A stretch of DNA of 64,000 bases from an uncultured Paludibacter sp. (GTDB lineage Bacteria > Bacteroidota > Bacteroidia > Bacteroidales > Paludibacteraceae), in contig CALCBD010000058.1 of the NCBI GenBank assembly GCA_937897985.1, positions 66,546-130,545 of the forward strand, in the 5' to 3' direction. The position numbers were made by a program, and so were the translations under genes. The notes beneath the pieces are model-generated. The model worked only from the letters and a program-made list of their open reading frames with translations. It ran no database searches and was not told the origin of the DNA. Shown piece by piece: positions 36,754 through 46,682 of this stretch; the first letter of the stretch is position 1, and each line of letters begins with the position of its first letter.

Positions 36754-38616
36754 ATGAAAAAACAAAATATATTATTACTTGCAATTAGTGCGCTTATCAT
36801 CACATTTTCGACTTCGTGCTCGGATTTCCTTCAGGTTTCGAGTAACTCCCTGTTGAGTGATGATGTTGTATTTACTAATCCGGACTCAGCTAATCAGGGC
36901 ATTGCTGCCATATACGATATTATCGGTCAAAACAACTCTTACCGTAACCGGCTTTGGTTACAAATGGGTATCAACACAGACATTGAATATCGTTCGGGAT
37001 GGTCATCGGGTGCTGTTTTAAGTTCCATTAAATCTGACGATTATTTTGCATTGTACAATCCGAATCCAACGGTAGGCGATGGCTATAACAATGCCGATGC
37101 TGCTAATCCATGGAGCCGAATTTATCAGGGCATCGAACGCGCCAACCTGGCCATTGCCGGCATACGTAAATACGGCAATCCTGCCGAAGGCAATGATATG
37201 GGACAATTACTGGGTGAAGCCCTTACCATGAGAGCTTTTTTCTATTATGATCTAATTAAATGGTGGGGTGATGTTCCTGCCCGCTTTGAACCTGTAAAAG
37301 AGGCTACAATTTATGTTGCCAAATCAAACAGAGATACTATTTATAATCAGATTATCAAAGATTTGCAGGAGGCTTCCGGTATTTTATATGCTCCGGGTGC
37401 AAATAAATATACCAGCACCACCAAACGGGTGTCGAAAGATGCTGCACGGGGCTTGTTGGCACGTGTTTGTTTGTCGGCAGCAGGCTATTCGATGCGTCCG
37501 ATATCCGGAACAAACGACTCCGAAATTAAAATTACTGCTTCAGATGCCCGCAGAACTGAATTATACACAATTGCCCGTAATGCCTGCAGAGACATTATTG
37601 CAGATGGACATTATTCATTAGCTGCTAATTTTAAGGATATCTTCTACGATCAATGTCAGGACAACGACACTCAGAACCGTGAAACAATCTGGCAATTACC
37701 ATATTTCATGGGAATCCGTGGTCGTATGGTTTATAACCTTGGTTTACCACGTGATGCTGATGGTATCAATAACAAGGTAACCATCGGTGGTCAGTTTAAA
37801 ATCATTCCGAGTTTCTTTTACGATTATAATCCAAATGATTCAAGACGTGATATAACGGTAGTTCCGTACAAAGTAGTAAAAAGCACTGTCGATAGTAAAA
37901 TGGAACAATCATTATCCTCGGGAATCATCGGTTTTAATCTGGGAAAATGGCGCGCCGAATGGATGAAAACTCCTATTTCGGGAACCGACGATGGTGTTTC
38001 GCCAATTGTATTGCGTTATGCCGATGTTTTGTTAATGTACGCCGAAGCCGATTTATTCCTCGGAGCAACCGATGGTGCCGAAAAACTGAATATGGTTCGT
38101 CGCCGTGCATTCGGACAACCCGTAAATTCAGCATCACCTTATGATTTGCCTCTGACTCTGAACAATATCAAGAAAGAACGTGCACTTGAATTCTGTGGCG
38201 AAAATATCCGAAAATACGATTTGGAACGATGGGGTGAATTGAAATCGGGAATTGACAAAGCCAAAGCAAATCTCACTGCATTGCGCGACGGAACCGGCGA
38301 CTATGCCACAGTACCTGTAACAATTTATTATAAATGGGTGGTTAACAATGCAATTACACCGGGCGAACGAGTATTGGTCATTTACGGTCTGAACCGTGGT
38401 GAAACCGACGACAAAACTGTGACTGACCCTACAGGTGGCTGGGTAAAAAAATCCTGGACACAGGGAACTTCGGGAGCTGAATTAGCCCTTAGTGATGGTT
38501 TTATAAATAACCTTTATTTAGGCAATCCTGATAAGCGCCAATTATTACCCATTATGAGTCAGATTATGACAACCAGTAACGGAATGTTAGTAAATGATTA
38601 CGGATATGGTCAATAA
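36754..38616 (+). CDS. susD: SusD/RagB glycan-binding lipoprotein
   Basis: A 620-residue surface lipoprotein that caps the SusC channel and binds the glycan. The lipobox is FSTSCSDFLQV (Cys23). TPR-like helices are visible (LLGEALTMRAFFYYDLIKWWGD; LLMYAEADLFLG; LNMVRRRAFG), and the RagB/SusD C-terminal block KERALEFCGENIRKYDLERW is conserved. It directly follows susC, which fixes its role. Confidence 0.96.
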   Translation: MKKQNILLLAISALIITFSTSCSDFLQVSSNSLLSDDVVFTNPDSANQGIAAIYDIIGQNNSYRNRLWLQMGINTDIEYRSGWSSGAVLSSIKSDDYFALYNPNPTVGDGYNNADAANPWSRIYQGIERANLAIAGIRKYGNPAEGNDMGQLLGEALTMRAFFYYDLIKWWGDVPARFEPVKEATIYVAKSNRDTIYNQIIKDLQEASGILYAPGANKYTSTTKRVSKDAARGLLARVCLSAAGYSMRPISGTNDSEIKITASDARRTELYTIARNACRDIIADGHYSLAANFKDIFYDQCQDNDTQNRETIWQLPYFMGIRGRMVYNLGLPRDADGINNKVTIGGQFKIIPSFFYDYNPNDSRRDITVVPYKVVKSTVDSKMEQSLSSGIIGFNLGKWRAEWMKTPISGTDDGVSPIVLRYADVLLMYAEADLFLGATDGAEKLNMVRRRAFGQPVNSASPYDLPLTLNNIKKERALEFCGENIRKYDLERWGELKSGIDKAKANLTALRDGTGDYATVPVTIYYKWVVNNAITPGERVLVIYGLNRGETDDKTVTDPTGGWVKKSWTQGTSGAELALSDGFINNLYLGNPDKRQLLPIMSQIMTTSNGMLVNDYGYGQ

Positions 38617-38650
38617 AAAAATGCAATTCAAACGATTAATAATATTGAAA

Positions 38651-40300
38651 ATGAAAAATATAAAGAATATATACAGGTTGGCTTTTATTTCACTTATCGG
38701 CTTCGTTGCATTATTTTCATCGTGCACTGACGACAATGAACTGGTAATGCCACGCTTGTTTCGTCCGGTAAATTTTAACGCCGAGCTGAATAAAACAGTT
38801 GCCACAATTAGTTGGGCTGCAGTTGACAGTGCTGTTTCATACACCTTACAGTTGAGTACCGACAGCCTGAATTTTAATACACTTGTACTCGATACTACGA
38901 TTACAGGGCTGTCATTTACAAAGGAACTTGCCGGAGAAACAAAGTTTTTTGCAAGATTGTATGCCAATGCTAATGACTCAACCAAACAATCGAAATTCAG
39001 CACACTTTCTTTCAAAACTCCTGCTGAAAATATATTTCAGGGTTTTGGAACAAGCATTAATACAGGTAAACTTTACAGTGCCTACATGACTGATTTTAAA
39101 ACCCTTACCATAAAATGGTCGCCGGGTGCCAATGTTACACACCTGATACTTAGTTCGGAAGACGGTACTTTAAAAGATTCTGTACTTATTTCTGCAGGTG
39201 AAGTAGCAGCAGGTCAAAAAACAGTAGGTTCATTAACAAATTCAAACTGGTACATCAAAATTTATAACAACAAAATTCTGAGAGGGAAAACATATGGATT
39301 GGTTGAAGGCGATATATTACTTGGATCGACCGATGACCTGCCAACTGCTTTGAACAGCGCAAGTGACGGTCAGGTTATCCTTTTAGCCAAAGATGGTGTA
39401 TATAAAATGGGAAGTGCCGTTTACCGTTTCTCCAAAAATGTGAAGGTACGGGGAGTTTCACCCACTAATCGTCCTGTACTTTGTATGACAGCAGGTACAC
39501 CCACAAGCACATCAAACATGCTCGGGTTTGCGGATGCATCCACACTCGATTTTGTGAAATTTGAAAACATCGACTTCAGCGGATATTGCGATAACAATAC
39601 AACATCCACCAAAATCGGATATTTATTTAACAATAATTTGATGACAACTGTAAAATCATTGAGTTTCAGCAATTGTAACCTGCATAATTTCGGAAACACA
39701 CCAATGCGGCTACAAGCTTCTAAAAATCAGGTTATTGATACTCTGAGTTTCAACGGTTGTGTCATCAACGATGTCGGATTTTCGAGTACTTATGCAATAG
39801 TGAACAGCAATTCTGCCGATTTTATCAATAATATTTACATGAACAATTGTACATTTTATAATTTCAAAGGTTCATTGATATTGCGTACAGTTACCGCTCC
39901 TGTAGTGGCAACCATGGGCAACATTAACATTACAAACTGTACCATCAATCAGGGTATGCAGGATGCAGGTTCGGCCCGTTACCTTATTGATGCCAACGGA
40001 ACAACGGTCACTAATGGCATTAATTTCAGAAATTGTATTTTCGGTAGTACAGGTGGAGCACTCGGTGCAAACGGAGTGAGAAAAGGTACAGCCACAATCT
40101 CAGTTACCGGTAGCTATTTCACAACAGATTATATCGATGACCCTGTTACAGTTGTAACTTCGTATTCAATAAAATCAATGATGACAGCAATTTCAGGAGC
40201 ATCCACCGCTCTCTGGAATGATCCGGTAAACGGGGATTTTAAACTAAAAATGACTTCATTTGCAGGTAAAGGTGTTGCAGGTGATTTACGCTGGTATTAA
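38651..40300 (+). CDS. Surface lipoprotein with FN3-like domains and DUF4957/DUF5123-type beta-helix
   Basis: About 549 residues from the Met at 38651, which gives a clear lipoprotein signal (FISLIGFVALFSSCTDD); upstream Mets at 38594 and 38621 would overlap susD or break the signal. Two fibronectin-III-like segments follow: VATISWAAVDSAVSYTLQLS (about 45-115), and a second around TLTIKWSPGANVTHLILSS. The rest is a right-handed beta-helix with repeated N-C motifs (FSNCNLHNFG, FNGCVINDVG, MNNCTFYNFKG, ITNCTINQG). No pectinase catalytic residues were recognised. By position it is probably the surface glycan-binding protein of the locus. Confidence 0.8.
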   Translation: MKNIKNIYRLAFISLIGFVALFSSCTDDNELVMPRLFRPVNFNAELNKTVATISWAAVDSAVSYTLQLSTDSLNFNTLVLDTTITGLSFTKELAGETKFFARLYANANDSTKQSKFSTLSFKTPAENIFQGFGTSINTGKLYSAYMTDFKTLTIKWSPGANVTHLILSSEDGTLKDSVLISAGEVAAGQKTVGSLTNSNWYIKIYNNKILRGKTYGLVEGDILLGSTDDLPTALNSASDGQVILLAKDGVYKMGSAVYRFSKNVKVRGVSPTNRPVLCMTAGTPTSTSNMLGFADASTLDFVKFENIDFSGYCDNNTTSTKIGYLFNNNLMTTVKSLSFSNCNLHNFGNTPMRLQASKNQVIDTLSFNGCVINDVGFSSTYAIVNSNSADFINNIYMNNCTFYNFKGSLILRTVTAPVVATMGNINITNCTINQGMQDAGSARYLIDANGTTVTNGINFRNCIFGSTGGALGANGVRKGTATISVTGSYFTTDYIDDPVTVVTSYSIKSMMTAISGASTALWNDPVNGDFKLKMTSFAGKGVAGDLRWY

Positions 40301-40322
40301 TTTTTTTTAACAAATTAAGATT

Positions 40323-41960
40323 ATGTTGTTTAGAAACTTAAAAATAATTGGTATCATATTTTGCATTGCAACGGTCATAGTACCGTTGCATGCAAAAAAC
40401 AATTATGCGGTCTATTTTAAAAATCTTCCATTCGGTATGCAGAAGATGGAAGCGCCCCGTTTCAAAAATAATACTGTTAACATCACCGAAACAGGCGGTC
40501 TTGGTGATGGTATTACACTGAATACAAGGGCTTTTGAACTGGCAATCGAAAAACTCTCGGCCAAAGGTGGCGGAAAACTTTTGGTGCCGGCAGGTGTTTG
40601 GTTTACCGGACCGATAGTTTTAAAATCAAATATAAATCTTCATCTTGAAAAGGGAGCATTAATTCTGTTCTCAACTGATTTTAATTTATATCCACTTGTT
40701 AATACCATCTTCGAAGGTTTGGATACCAAACGCTGCCAGTCGCCTATCTCAGCCCGTAATCAGGTGAATATCGCCATTACCGGCGAAGGTACAATCAACG
40801 GCTCCGGTGAAGCATGGCGACCCCTCAAAAGATCGAAAGTAACTGAGGTACAATGGAAAAAAACGGTTAAATCGGGCGGAGTGGTCAAAGATAATGACTA
40901 CTGGTTCCCTTCGGCTAAATCGCTGAAAGGACAGTCGATGAGCGATATGAATGTGCCACGTGGTAATTTATCCGATGAAAAATGGTTAGAAATCAAGGAT
41001 TTTCTGCGTCCGGTGATGATAAGCCTGATAGAATGTAAAAATGTATTCCTTCAGGGCGTACTGTTCGAAAATTCACCAAGCTGGAATATTCATCCTCTGA
41101 TGTGCGAAAATCTGATTGTGGATAACATTTTTGCCCGTAATCCGGGTTATGCTCAAAATGGTGATGGTATAGATGTGGAATCATGTAAAAATGTGATGAT
41201 TGTCAACAGTACTTTCGATGTGGGCGACGACGCTATTTGTATCAAATCAGGTAAAGATGCCGAAGGACGTTTGCGCGCCAAACCCACCGAAAATGTCATT
41301 GTCGACAATTGCAAAGTCTTTCAGGGTCACGGTGGATTTGTGGTAGGAAGCGAAATGTCAGGTGGAGTCAGGAACATTTCGGTGAAAAACTGCCAGTTCC
41401 TGGGTACCGATGTCGGACTACGCTTTAAAAGCAACCGCGGACGCGGAGGGGTGGTCGAAAATATCTACATCAGTGACATTTATATGTTTAATATCGTTAC
41501 CGATTCATTCCTGTTCGACCTGTATTATGGCGGAAAATCGGCGTCCGAAGCTCAGGAAGATGGCGATACCAACCCTACTGAAACCACTATTCCTCCGGTC
41601 AATGATGAAACACCTGTTTTCAGAAATATTTACGTTAAAAACATCGTTTCACGCAATGCTAACAGAGCCTTGTTTTTCAATGGTCTGCCCGAAATGAACA
41701 TCACAAATATCAATCTCGAAAACGCTTCTATCAGTTCCAGATCAGGTGCTGTGTTAAGTGAATCGGATGGTATCAAATTTAAAAATTTATCAATTAAAGC
41801 AGAACAGGGTCCGGCACTGACATTGCAGAACGTGAAAAACTTCGATTTAAAAGATTTCATTTTCCCTGATAATCAGACGGATGTTGTCAAAGTTGAAGGC
41901 AGATCTTCCAATATAAATCTGCCATCCAATATCTCTAAAAATAAAATTGTTGGTCTTTAA
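40323..41960 (+). CDS. GH28 polygalacturonase
   Basis: A 545-residue exported enzyme (signal FCIATVIVPLHAK) that hydrolyses alpha-1,4-galacturonic acid linkages. The GH28 beta-helix has all catalytic parts: NGDGIDVES (first Asp), VGDDAICIKSGKD (Asp pair), FQGHGGFVVGSEMSGG (His) and LRFKSNRGRGG (R-x-K substrate clamp). The early GGLGDGITLNTRAFELAI is the family's N-terminal strand. No T9SS tail or lipobox was seen, so it is likely periplasmic, acting on oligomers imported by SusCD. Confidence 0.94.
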   Translation: MLFRNLKIIGIIFCIATVIVPLHAKNNYAVYFKNLPFGMQKMEAPRFKNNTVNITETGGLGDGITLNTRAFELAIEKLSAKGGGKLLVPAGVWFTGPIVLKSNINLHLEKGALILFSTDFNLYPLVNTIFEGLDTKRCQSPISARNQVNIAITGEGTINGSGEAWRPLKRSKVTEVQWKKTVKSGGVVKDNDYWFPSAKSLKGQSMSDMNVPRGNLSDEKWLEIKDFLRPVMISLIECKNVFLQGVLFENSPSWNIHPLMCENLIVDNIFARNPGYAQNGDGIDVESCKNVMIVNSTFDVGDDAICIKSGKDAEGRLRAKPTENVIVDNCKVFQGHGGFVVGSEMSGGVRNISVKNCQFLGTDVGLRFKSNRGRGGVVENIYISDIYMFNIVTDSFLFDLYYGGKSASEAQEDGDTNPTETTIPPVNDETPVFRNIYVKNIVSRNANRALFFNGLPEMNITNINLENASISSRSGAVLSESDGIKFKNLSIKAEQGPALTLQNVKNFDLKDFIFPDNQTDVVKVEGRSSNINLPSNISKNKIVGL

Positions 41961-42036
41961 TTTTTTTAATCAGTTTTATATCAACAACATAATTTAATTA
42001 TAGATTTCCCTGCTTTGTAATTTTTATCAGTTTCGG

Positions 42037-42141
42037 TTAGTGGATTAAAAAAGGTATATTGTTTCAAATCAGTCATTTGATGACATTTGTTTCAAATTTA
42101 TTTCGATCAGTGAAATGATTCAACCTTTTTTAATCCACTAA
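42037..42141. repeat. 18-bp perfect inverted repeat between GH28 and GH105 genes
   Basis: TTAGTGGATTAAAAAAGG at 42037-42054 is repeated exactly in inverse at 42124-42141 with 69 bases between. Inside, GTTTCAAAT occurs twice in direct orientation (42061 and 42089). It could be a small non-autonomous element, an operator region, or a transcript-processing hairpin. Confidence 0.75.
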
Positions 42142-42198
42142 ATTCGTTAAAATTGTCTTTCATCAACTATTCATCAAATTTCCGACATTAGTCCTGCC

Positions 42199-43365
42199 AT
42201 GAAAATCAAAACATTAATAGTCCTCATTTTTTCAATCGGGTGCATTACTGCCATTGCCACACCTAAATATTTTGTACGTATGGCCGATTCGGAAATGAAG
42301 CGTAATCCTGAGAGCTGGCAAATCGACTTTGCCAAAGCACCGAAATGGGATTACTGCAACGGGCTTGAACTACAGGCTTTTTACAAAGTATGGAAAAAAA
42401 CCCGCAATGTGAAATACCTGAAATACATCATCAATTACACCGATACGATGATTGCTCCTGACGGGACAATCAGAGGCTATAAACCGGAAGAATACAATAT
42501 CGATAAGGTAAACTCCGGAAAATTACTATTCCTGCTGTACGAACAGACCAAAGAACAAAAATTCCGGATAGCTCTGGATAATTTGCGTACACAGATGAAA
42601 ACGCATCCCAAAACAAAATCAGGCGGATTCTGGCATAAAAAGGTTTATCCACATCAAATGTGGTTGGATGGAATTTACATGGCAAGTCCTTTTCTGGCCG
42701 AATATGCCCTCCGGTTCAACGAACCTGAGCTTTTCGATGAAGTTTCTCACCAGATTCTAACCATTGCAGCTCATAGTTTTGATCCGGTCACTGGTTTGTA
42801 CTATCATGGCTGGGATGAAAGCAGGCAGCAGGCCTGGGCAAATCCGTTAACCGGAACATCGCCCAATTTCTGGAGCCGAAGCATAGGCTGGTACATGATG
42901 GCAATGGTTGATGTGCTGGAGTTTTTACCGGTCGACCACCCTCGACGCAAAGCAATTATTGAGATTTTTAACGGGTTGTGTGAGTCACTGCTCAAATTCC
43001 GGGACCCGGTGTCGGGGATGTGGTATCAGGTAACCGATCAGCCCGGAAAGAAAGGAAACTATGTAGAATCATCAGGCTCGGCAATGTTTGTTTATTCAAT
43101 TGTAAAAGGCTCACAAAGGGGATTTTTGCCAAAACAATATCTGAAAACAGGAAAACAACTCTACTCACAATTTGTGAAACGATTTGTAAAGGAAAACCCC
43201 GACGGGACCATTTCAGTGACCGACTGTTGCGCAGTTGCCGGATTGGGCGGTTCACCCCGCTACAGGGATGGAAGTTATCAGTATTATCTTTCAGAACCCA
43301 TCCGCGACAATGACCCGAAAACTGTTGCACCATTTCTGATGGTGAGTGTACTGCTGAATAAGTAA
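42199..43365 (+). CDS. GH105 unsaturated rhamnogalacturonyl/galacturonyl hydrolase
   Basis: A 388-residue exported enzyme (signal VLIFSIGCITAIATP) of the YteR/YesR family. It removes the unsaturated uronate left at the non-reducing end by pectate lyases. The (alpha/alpha)6 barrel motifs are present: WDYCNGLELQAFYKVW, the catalytic Asp in HQMWLDGIYMASPF, YYHGWDESRQQAWANP and FWSRSIGWYMMAMVD. It matches the lyase products expected from the two PL1 enzymes downstream and probably acts in the periplasm. Confidence 0.93.
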   Translation: MKIKTLIVLIFSIGCITAIATPKYFVRMADSEMKRNPESWQIDFAKAPKWDYCNGLELQAFYKVWKKTRNVKYLKYIINYTDTMIAPDGTIRGYKPEEYNIDKVNSGKLLFLLYEQTKEQKFRIALDNLRTQMKTHPKTKSGGFWHKKVYPHQMWLDGIYMASPFLAEYALRFNEPELFDEVSHQILTIAAHSFDPVTGLYYHGWDESRQQAWANPLTGTSPNFWSRSIGWYMMAMVDVLEFLPVDHPRRKAIIEIFNGLCESLLKFRDPVSGMWYQVTDQPGKKGNYVESSGSAMFVYSIVKGSQRGFLPKQYLKTGKQLYSQFVKRFVKENPDGTISVTDCCAVAGLGGSPRYRDGSYQYYLSEPIRDNDPKTVAPFLMVSVLLNK

Positions 43366-43457
43366 TGTGAAAATAAAAACATGTTTAATCTTTGCTTGTT
43401 AGCTACTTAGCGTACAAAAGATAATTCCGGACTGAAATCAAAAATTAATAAAAATCT

Positions 43458-45140
43458 ATGTTTGACAAAAAATCTCATTTTTACCTGTTATATTTATTAT
43501 TTCCCGTTTTTCATTTATGTATTTTTCAACCATTAACTGCACAAACTCCCGCTTTTCCGGGTGCCGATGGTGGTGGTAAATTCTGCACAGGTGGTCGCGG
43601 AGGTAAAGTATTATATGTTACTTCACTTGCCGATGACGGATCAGTGGGAACGCTTCGCTGGGCTGTAAGTCAAACCGGTGCACGTATAGTCATGTTCAGG
43701 GTTTCGGGATTAATAACGCTGAAGAGTGCTTTGAAAATCTCAAACGGCAATATTACAATTGCCGGCCAGACAGCTCCCGGCGACGGTATATGTCTGAAAA
43801 ATTACGAATTTTATATCGGAGCCGACAACGTAATCATCCGGTACATGCGATTCAGGCTTGGCAACGAAATAATTGGTAATGAGAGCGATGCCATCTGGGG
43901 ACGGTATCAGAAGAATATTATACTCGACCATTGTTCCATGAGCTGGAGCATCGATGAATGTGCTTCGTTTTACAGCAACGAAAACTTCAGTATGCAGTGG
44001 TGTATCATTGCCGAGTCGCTCAATAATGCCGGACACGTAAAAGGTGCTCACGGGTACGGTGGAATCTGGGGTGGTAAAAATGCAAGTTTTCATCACAATC
44101 TGATTGCTCATCACAACAGCCGGAATCCACGGTTCAACGGTTGGAAGCGATCAGGCCTGAGTTATACCAATCCATTGGACGAGGAACGACTCGACTTTCG
44201 CAACAACGTGATTTATGATTTCGGCGATAATGGTTCTTATGGTGGCGAAGCAGCCGGAAAATACAATATTGTGGCCAATTATATCAAATACGGACCGGCT
44301 ACCAAAACTTCAATTAAATATAAAGTTACCCAGGTGGACATCGATCCTTCAACTGCTTACGGTCAGCAGTCTGGCACTTACTACATTCAGGATAACTTTG
44401 TATACGGAAGTACCACCAATACTCAGAGCAACTGGTCAGGTGTGACTTACGCCGCAGGTGTGAATACAACGCTGTGCAAAGCCGATGTTCCTTTTCAGTG
44501 CATACCTGTTGCTCAACACTCTGCCGAAACTGCTTTCGAAAAAGTACTCGAAAACGCCGGTGCTTCACTTGCCCGCGATGCGATTGACAGCCGTATTGTG
44601 AATGAAACCCTGAACGGAACTGCAACATATACCGGCTCAGTGACTTTACGCCCCGGAATAATTGACACTCAGAATGATGTGGGCGGATGGCCTGAATATA
44701 ATTCCACAGTTGCACCTCCCGACTCCAACAGTGATGGTATTCCTGATGGCTGGCTCGAAAACTTCTACCCGGGGAAATCAGCAAACGACCTGAACCCCGA
44801 TGGTTATACGTTTCTTGAGGTTTATATCAATAGCCTTGTCAAAAACATTACCGACCGACAGAATGAAGGTGCAGTTGTGGCAGGTGTCCAACTTCCTGTT
44901 TCAGCAGTTCGTTCGGAAATTTATGCTACTTTCAACAATAATTCAGCAGCCATCCACATTCATTCGGATCAAATCATCAAAAAACTGTATGTCAGAGATA
45001 TAACAGGAAAGTCCATCGGTTTTTACAATGCCAATGCTTTGAATTATGAAATTGATGCTTCCGGATTGAAACCGGGTATTTATATAATTTCGGTAATTAA
45101 CGGGCAAAACGAATTAAAAACAATTAAATTTGCATTTTAA
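43458..45140 (+). CDS. PL1 pectate lyase with T9SS sorting tail
   Basis: A 560-residue secreted lyase that cleaves polygalacturonate by beta-elimination. The signal peptide ends in LTAQ. The PL1 beta-helix starts PAFPGADGGGKFCTGGRGG and includes ITIAGQTAPGDGICLKNY, the calcium-site strand ILDHCSMSWSIDE and the catalytic Arg in SRNPRFNGW. A calcium-binding repeat (PDSNSDGIPDGWLENF and LNPDGYTFLEVYINSLV) follows. The final 80 residues (YVRDITGKSIGFYNA ... LKPGIYIISVINGQ) form a T9SS type A sorting domain, which sends it to the cell surface or outside. Confidence 0.93.
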   Translation: MFDKKSHFYLLYLLFPVFHLCIFQPLTAQTPAFPGADGGGKFCTGGRGGKVLYVTSLADDGSVGTLRWAVSQTGARIVMFRVSGLITLKSALKISNGNITIAGQTAPGDGICLKNYEFYIGADNVIIRYMRFRLGNEIIGNESDAIWGRYQKNIILDHCSMSWSIDECASFYSNENFSMQWCIIAESLNNAGHVKGAHGYGGIWGGKNASFHHNLIAHHNSRNPRFNGWKRSGLSYTNPLDEERLDFRNNVIYDFGDNGSYGGEAAGKYNIVANYIKYGPATKTSIKYKVTQVDIDPSTAYGQQSGTYYIQDNFVYGSTTNTQSNWSGVTYAAGVNTTLCKADVPFQCIPVAQHSAETAFEKVLENAGASLARDAIDSRIVNETLNGTATYTGSVTLRPGIIDTQNDVGGWPEYNSTVAPPDSNSDGIPDGWLENFYPGKSANDLNPDGYTFLEVYINSLVKNITDRQNEGAVVAGVQLPVSAVRSEIYATFNNNSAAIHIHSDQIIKKLYVRDITGKSIGFYNANALNYEIDASGLKPGIYIISVINGQNELKTIKFAF

Positions 45141-45287
45141 GTAAGACGAAGTGTTTCATTTTTCAAAATACAAAGTGGTTATAAACCGCAAATAATAACA
45201 TCAGCCGTTCACCTGATAAAAATATACTGAAGGCTTTCGGGACTGAAATGCCGATTCCATACGATATAAAAAAACAATTATCAACAC

Positions 45288-46682
45288 ATGAATAAACTAT
45301 TTTATTTCTTCACCCTTTTAATTGCAGCATTTGCCTGTTCAAACGGATTAAATGCTCAGACACCCGCTTTCCCAACAGCCGAAGGTGGTGGAATGTATGC
45401 CACAGGAGGACGCGGTGCCAAAGTACTGTACGTCACCTCGCTCGCCGACGATGGTTCCGAGGGAACTTTTCGCTGGGCTGTGAGTCAGAAGGAACCACGC
45501 ACTGTTTTGTTTAAAGTTTCAGGTTTAATTTCGCTTAAAAGTCCGCTGACCATCAAATACGGCAACCTGACCATTGCCGGACAGACTGCTCCCGGCGATG
45601 GCATTTGCCTCAAAGACAATGATGTGTTTTTCGCTGCCGATAATGTGATTGTTCGCTTTTTACGTTTCCGCCTCGGCGATTTGATCAAAGATCATGATCC
45701 GGATGCCTTTGGTGGTCGCAACCACCGGAATATTATAATTGACCATTGTTCCTCAAGCTGGTCGATTGATGAATGTGCTTCTTTTTACTCCAACGAAGAT
45801 TTCAGCATGCAATGGTGTATAATCGCCGAATCGCTCAATAATTCGGAACATCCGAAAGGTGCACACGGCTACGGAGGAATCTGGGGAGGTAAAAATGCAA
45901 GTTTCCATCACAACCTCATTGCTCATCACAACAGCCGGAATCCCAGGTTCAACGGACTTCGCCGTTCGGGACTGAAGTACAACAATGCGATGGATGAAGA
46001 AAAAGTCGATTTCAGAAATAATGTCATTTATAACTGGGGTGATCACAGCTCTTATGGCGGCGAAAGCGGCTGGTTTAATATTGTTGGAAATTATTTCAAA
46101 AGCGGCCCCGCTACCAAACCTGCGATCAGAAGCAGAATAACAAACATCGATATGGATATTCAACCTGAAATCTGTCCGCCCGGATACGGAAAATATTTCA
46201 TTGCCGGTAACTATGTTGCTGGTTTTCCGGACGTGACTGCCGACAACAGAAAGGGTGTTTCTTTTTCGAAAGGCGTAAACAAAACTGATTGCTTTGTTAA
46301 TCAACCTTTTGAAACCACACCCGTCAAAACTCAGGATGCTATGGTTGCATATCAGAAAGTGTTGCTGGCTGCAGGTGCTTCGTTGAAACGGGATGTGGTG
46401 GATGCCCGTATCATTCGTGAAGTGAAAACCGGAACGGCAACCTTCAAAGGTTCATTGAGTGGTCGTCCGGGTCTGATCGACACCCAGAAAGATGTGGGCG
46501 GATGGCCTGTATACAATTCAGTCCCCGCTCCTCCCGACACCAACAACGACGGGATTCCCGATAGTTGGTTAGAAAAAAACTATCCGGGCAAAACAGCCAA
46601 CGAAGTTGATAACAGCGGTTATACTTATCTCGAAATTTATTTAAACAGTTTAGTTAAATCAATTACTGACAGTCAGTTATGA
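45288..46682 (+). CDS. PL1 pectate lyase, paralogue without T9SS tail
   Basis: A 464-residue lyase closely similar to the preceding gene over its whole catalytic region (PAFPTAEGGGMYATGGRGA, IDHCSSSWSIDECASFYSN, HHNSRNPRFNGLRRSG). It stops right after the calcium-binding repeat (PDTNNDGIPDSWLEKNY, VDNSGYTYLEIYLNSLV). The signal peptide ends in GLNAQ. Without the sorting domain it should stay in the periplasm. The two genes are evidently a tandem duplication with divergent targeting. The stop overlaps the start of the next gene by four bases (ATGA). Confidence 0.93.
   Translation: MNKLFYFFTLLIAAFACSNGLNAQTPAFPTAEGGGMYATGGRGAKVLYVTSLADDGSEGTFRWAVSQKEPRTVLFKVSGLISLKSPLTIKYGNLTIAGQTAPGDGICLKDNDVFFAADNVIVRFLRFRLGDLIKDHDPDAFGGRNHRNIIIDHCSSSWSIDECASFYSNEDFSMQWCIIAESLNNSEHPKGAHGYGGIWGGKNASFHHNLIAHHNSRNPRFNGLRRSGLKYNNAMDEEKVDFRNNVIYNWGDHSSYGGESGWFNIVGNYFKSGPATKPAIRSRITNIDMDIQPEICPPGYGKYFIAGNYVAGFPDVTADNRKGVSFSKGVNKTDCFVNQPFETTPVKTQDAMVAYQKVLLAAGASLKRDVVDARIIREVKTGTATFKGSLSGRPGLIDTQKDVGGWPVYNSVPAPPDTNNDGIPDSWLEKNYPGKTANEVDNSGYTYLEIYLNSLVKSITDSQL

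Noticed and set aside
44326..44784. 152-codon minus-strand frame within the PL1 gene
   Set aside because: Antisense shadow with biased Ser/Arg/His/Gln composition and no motif.
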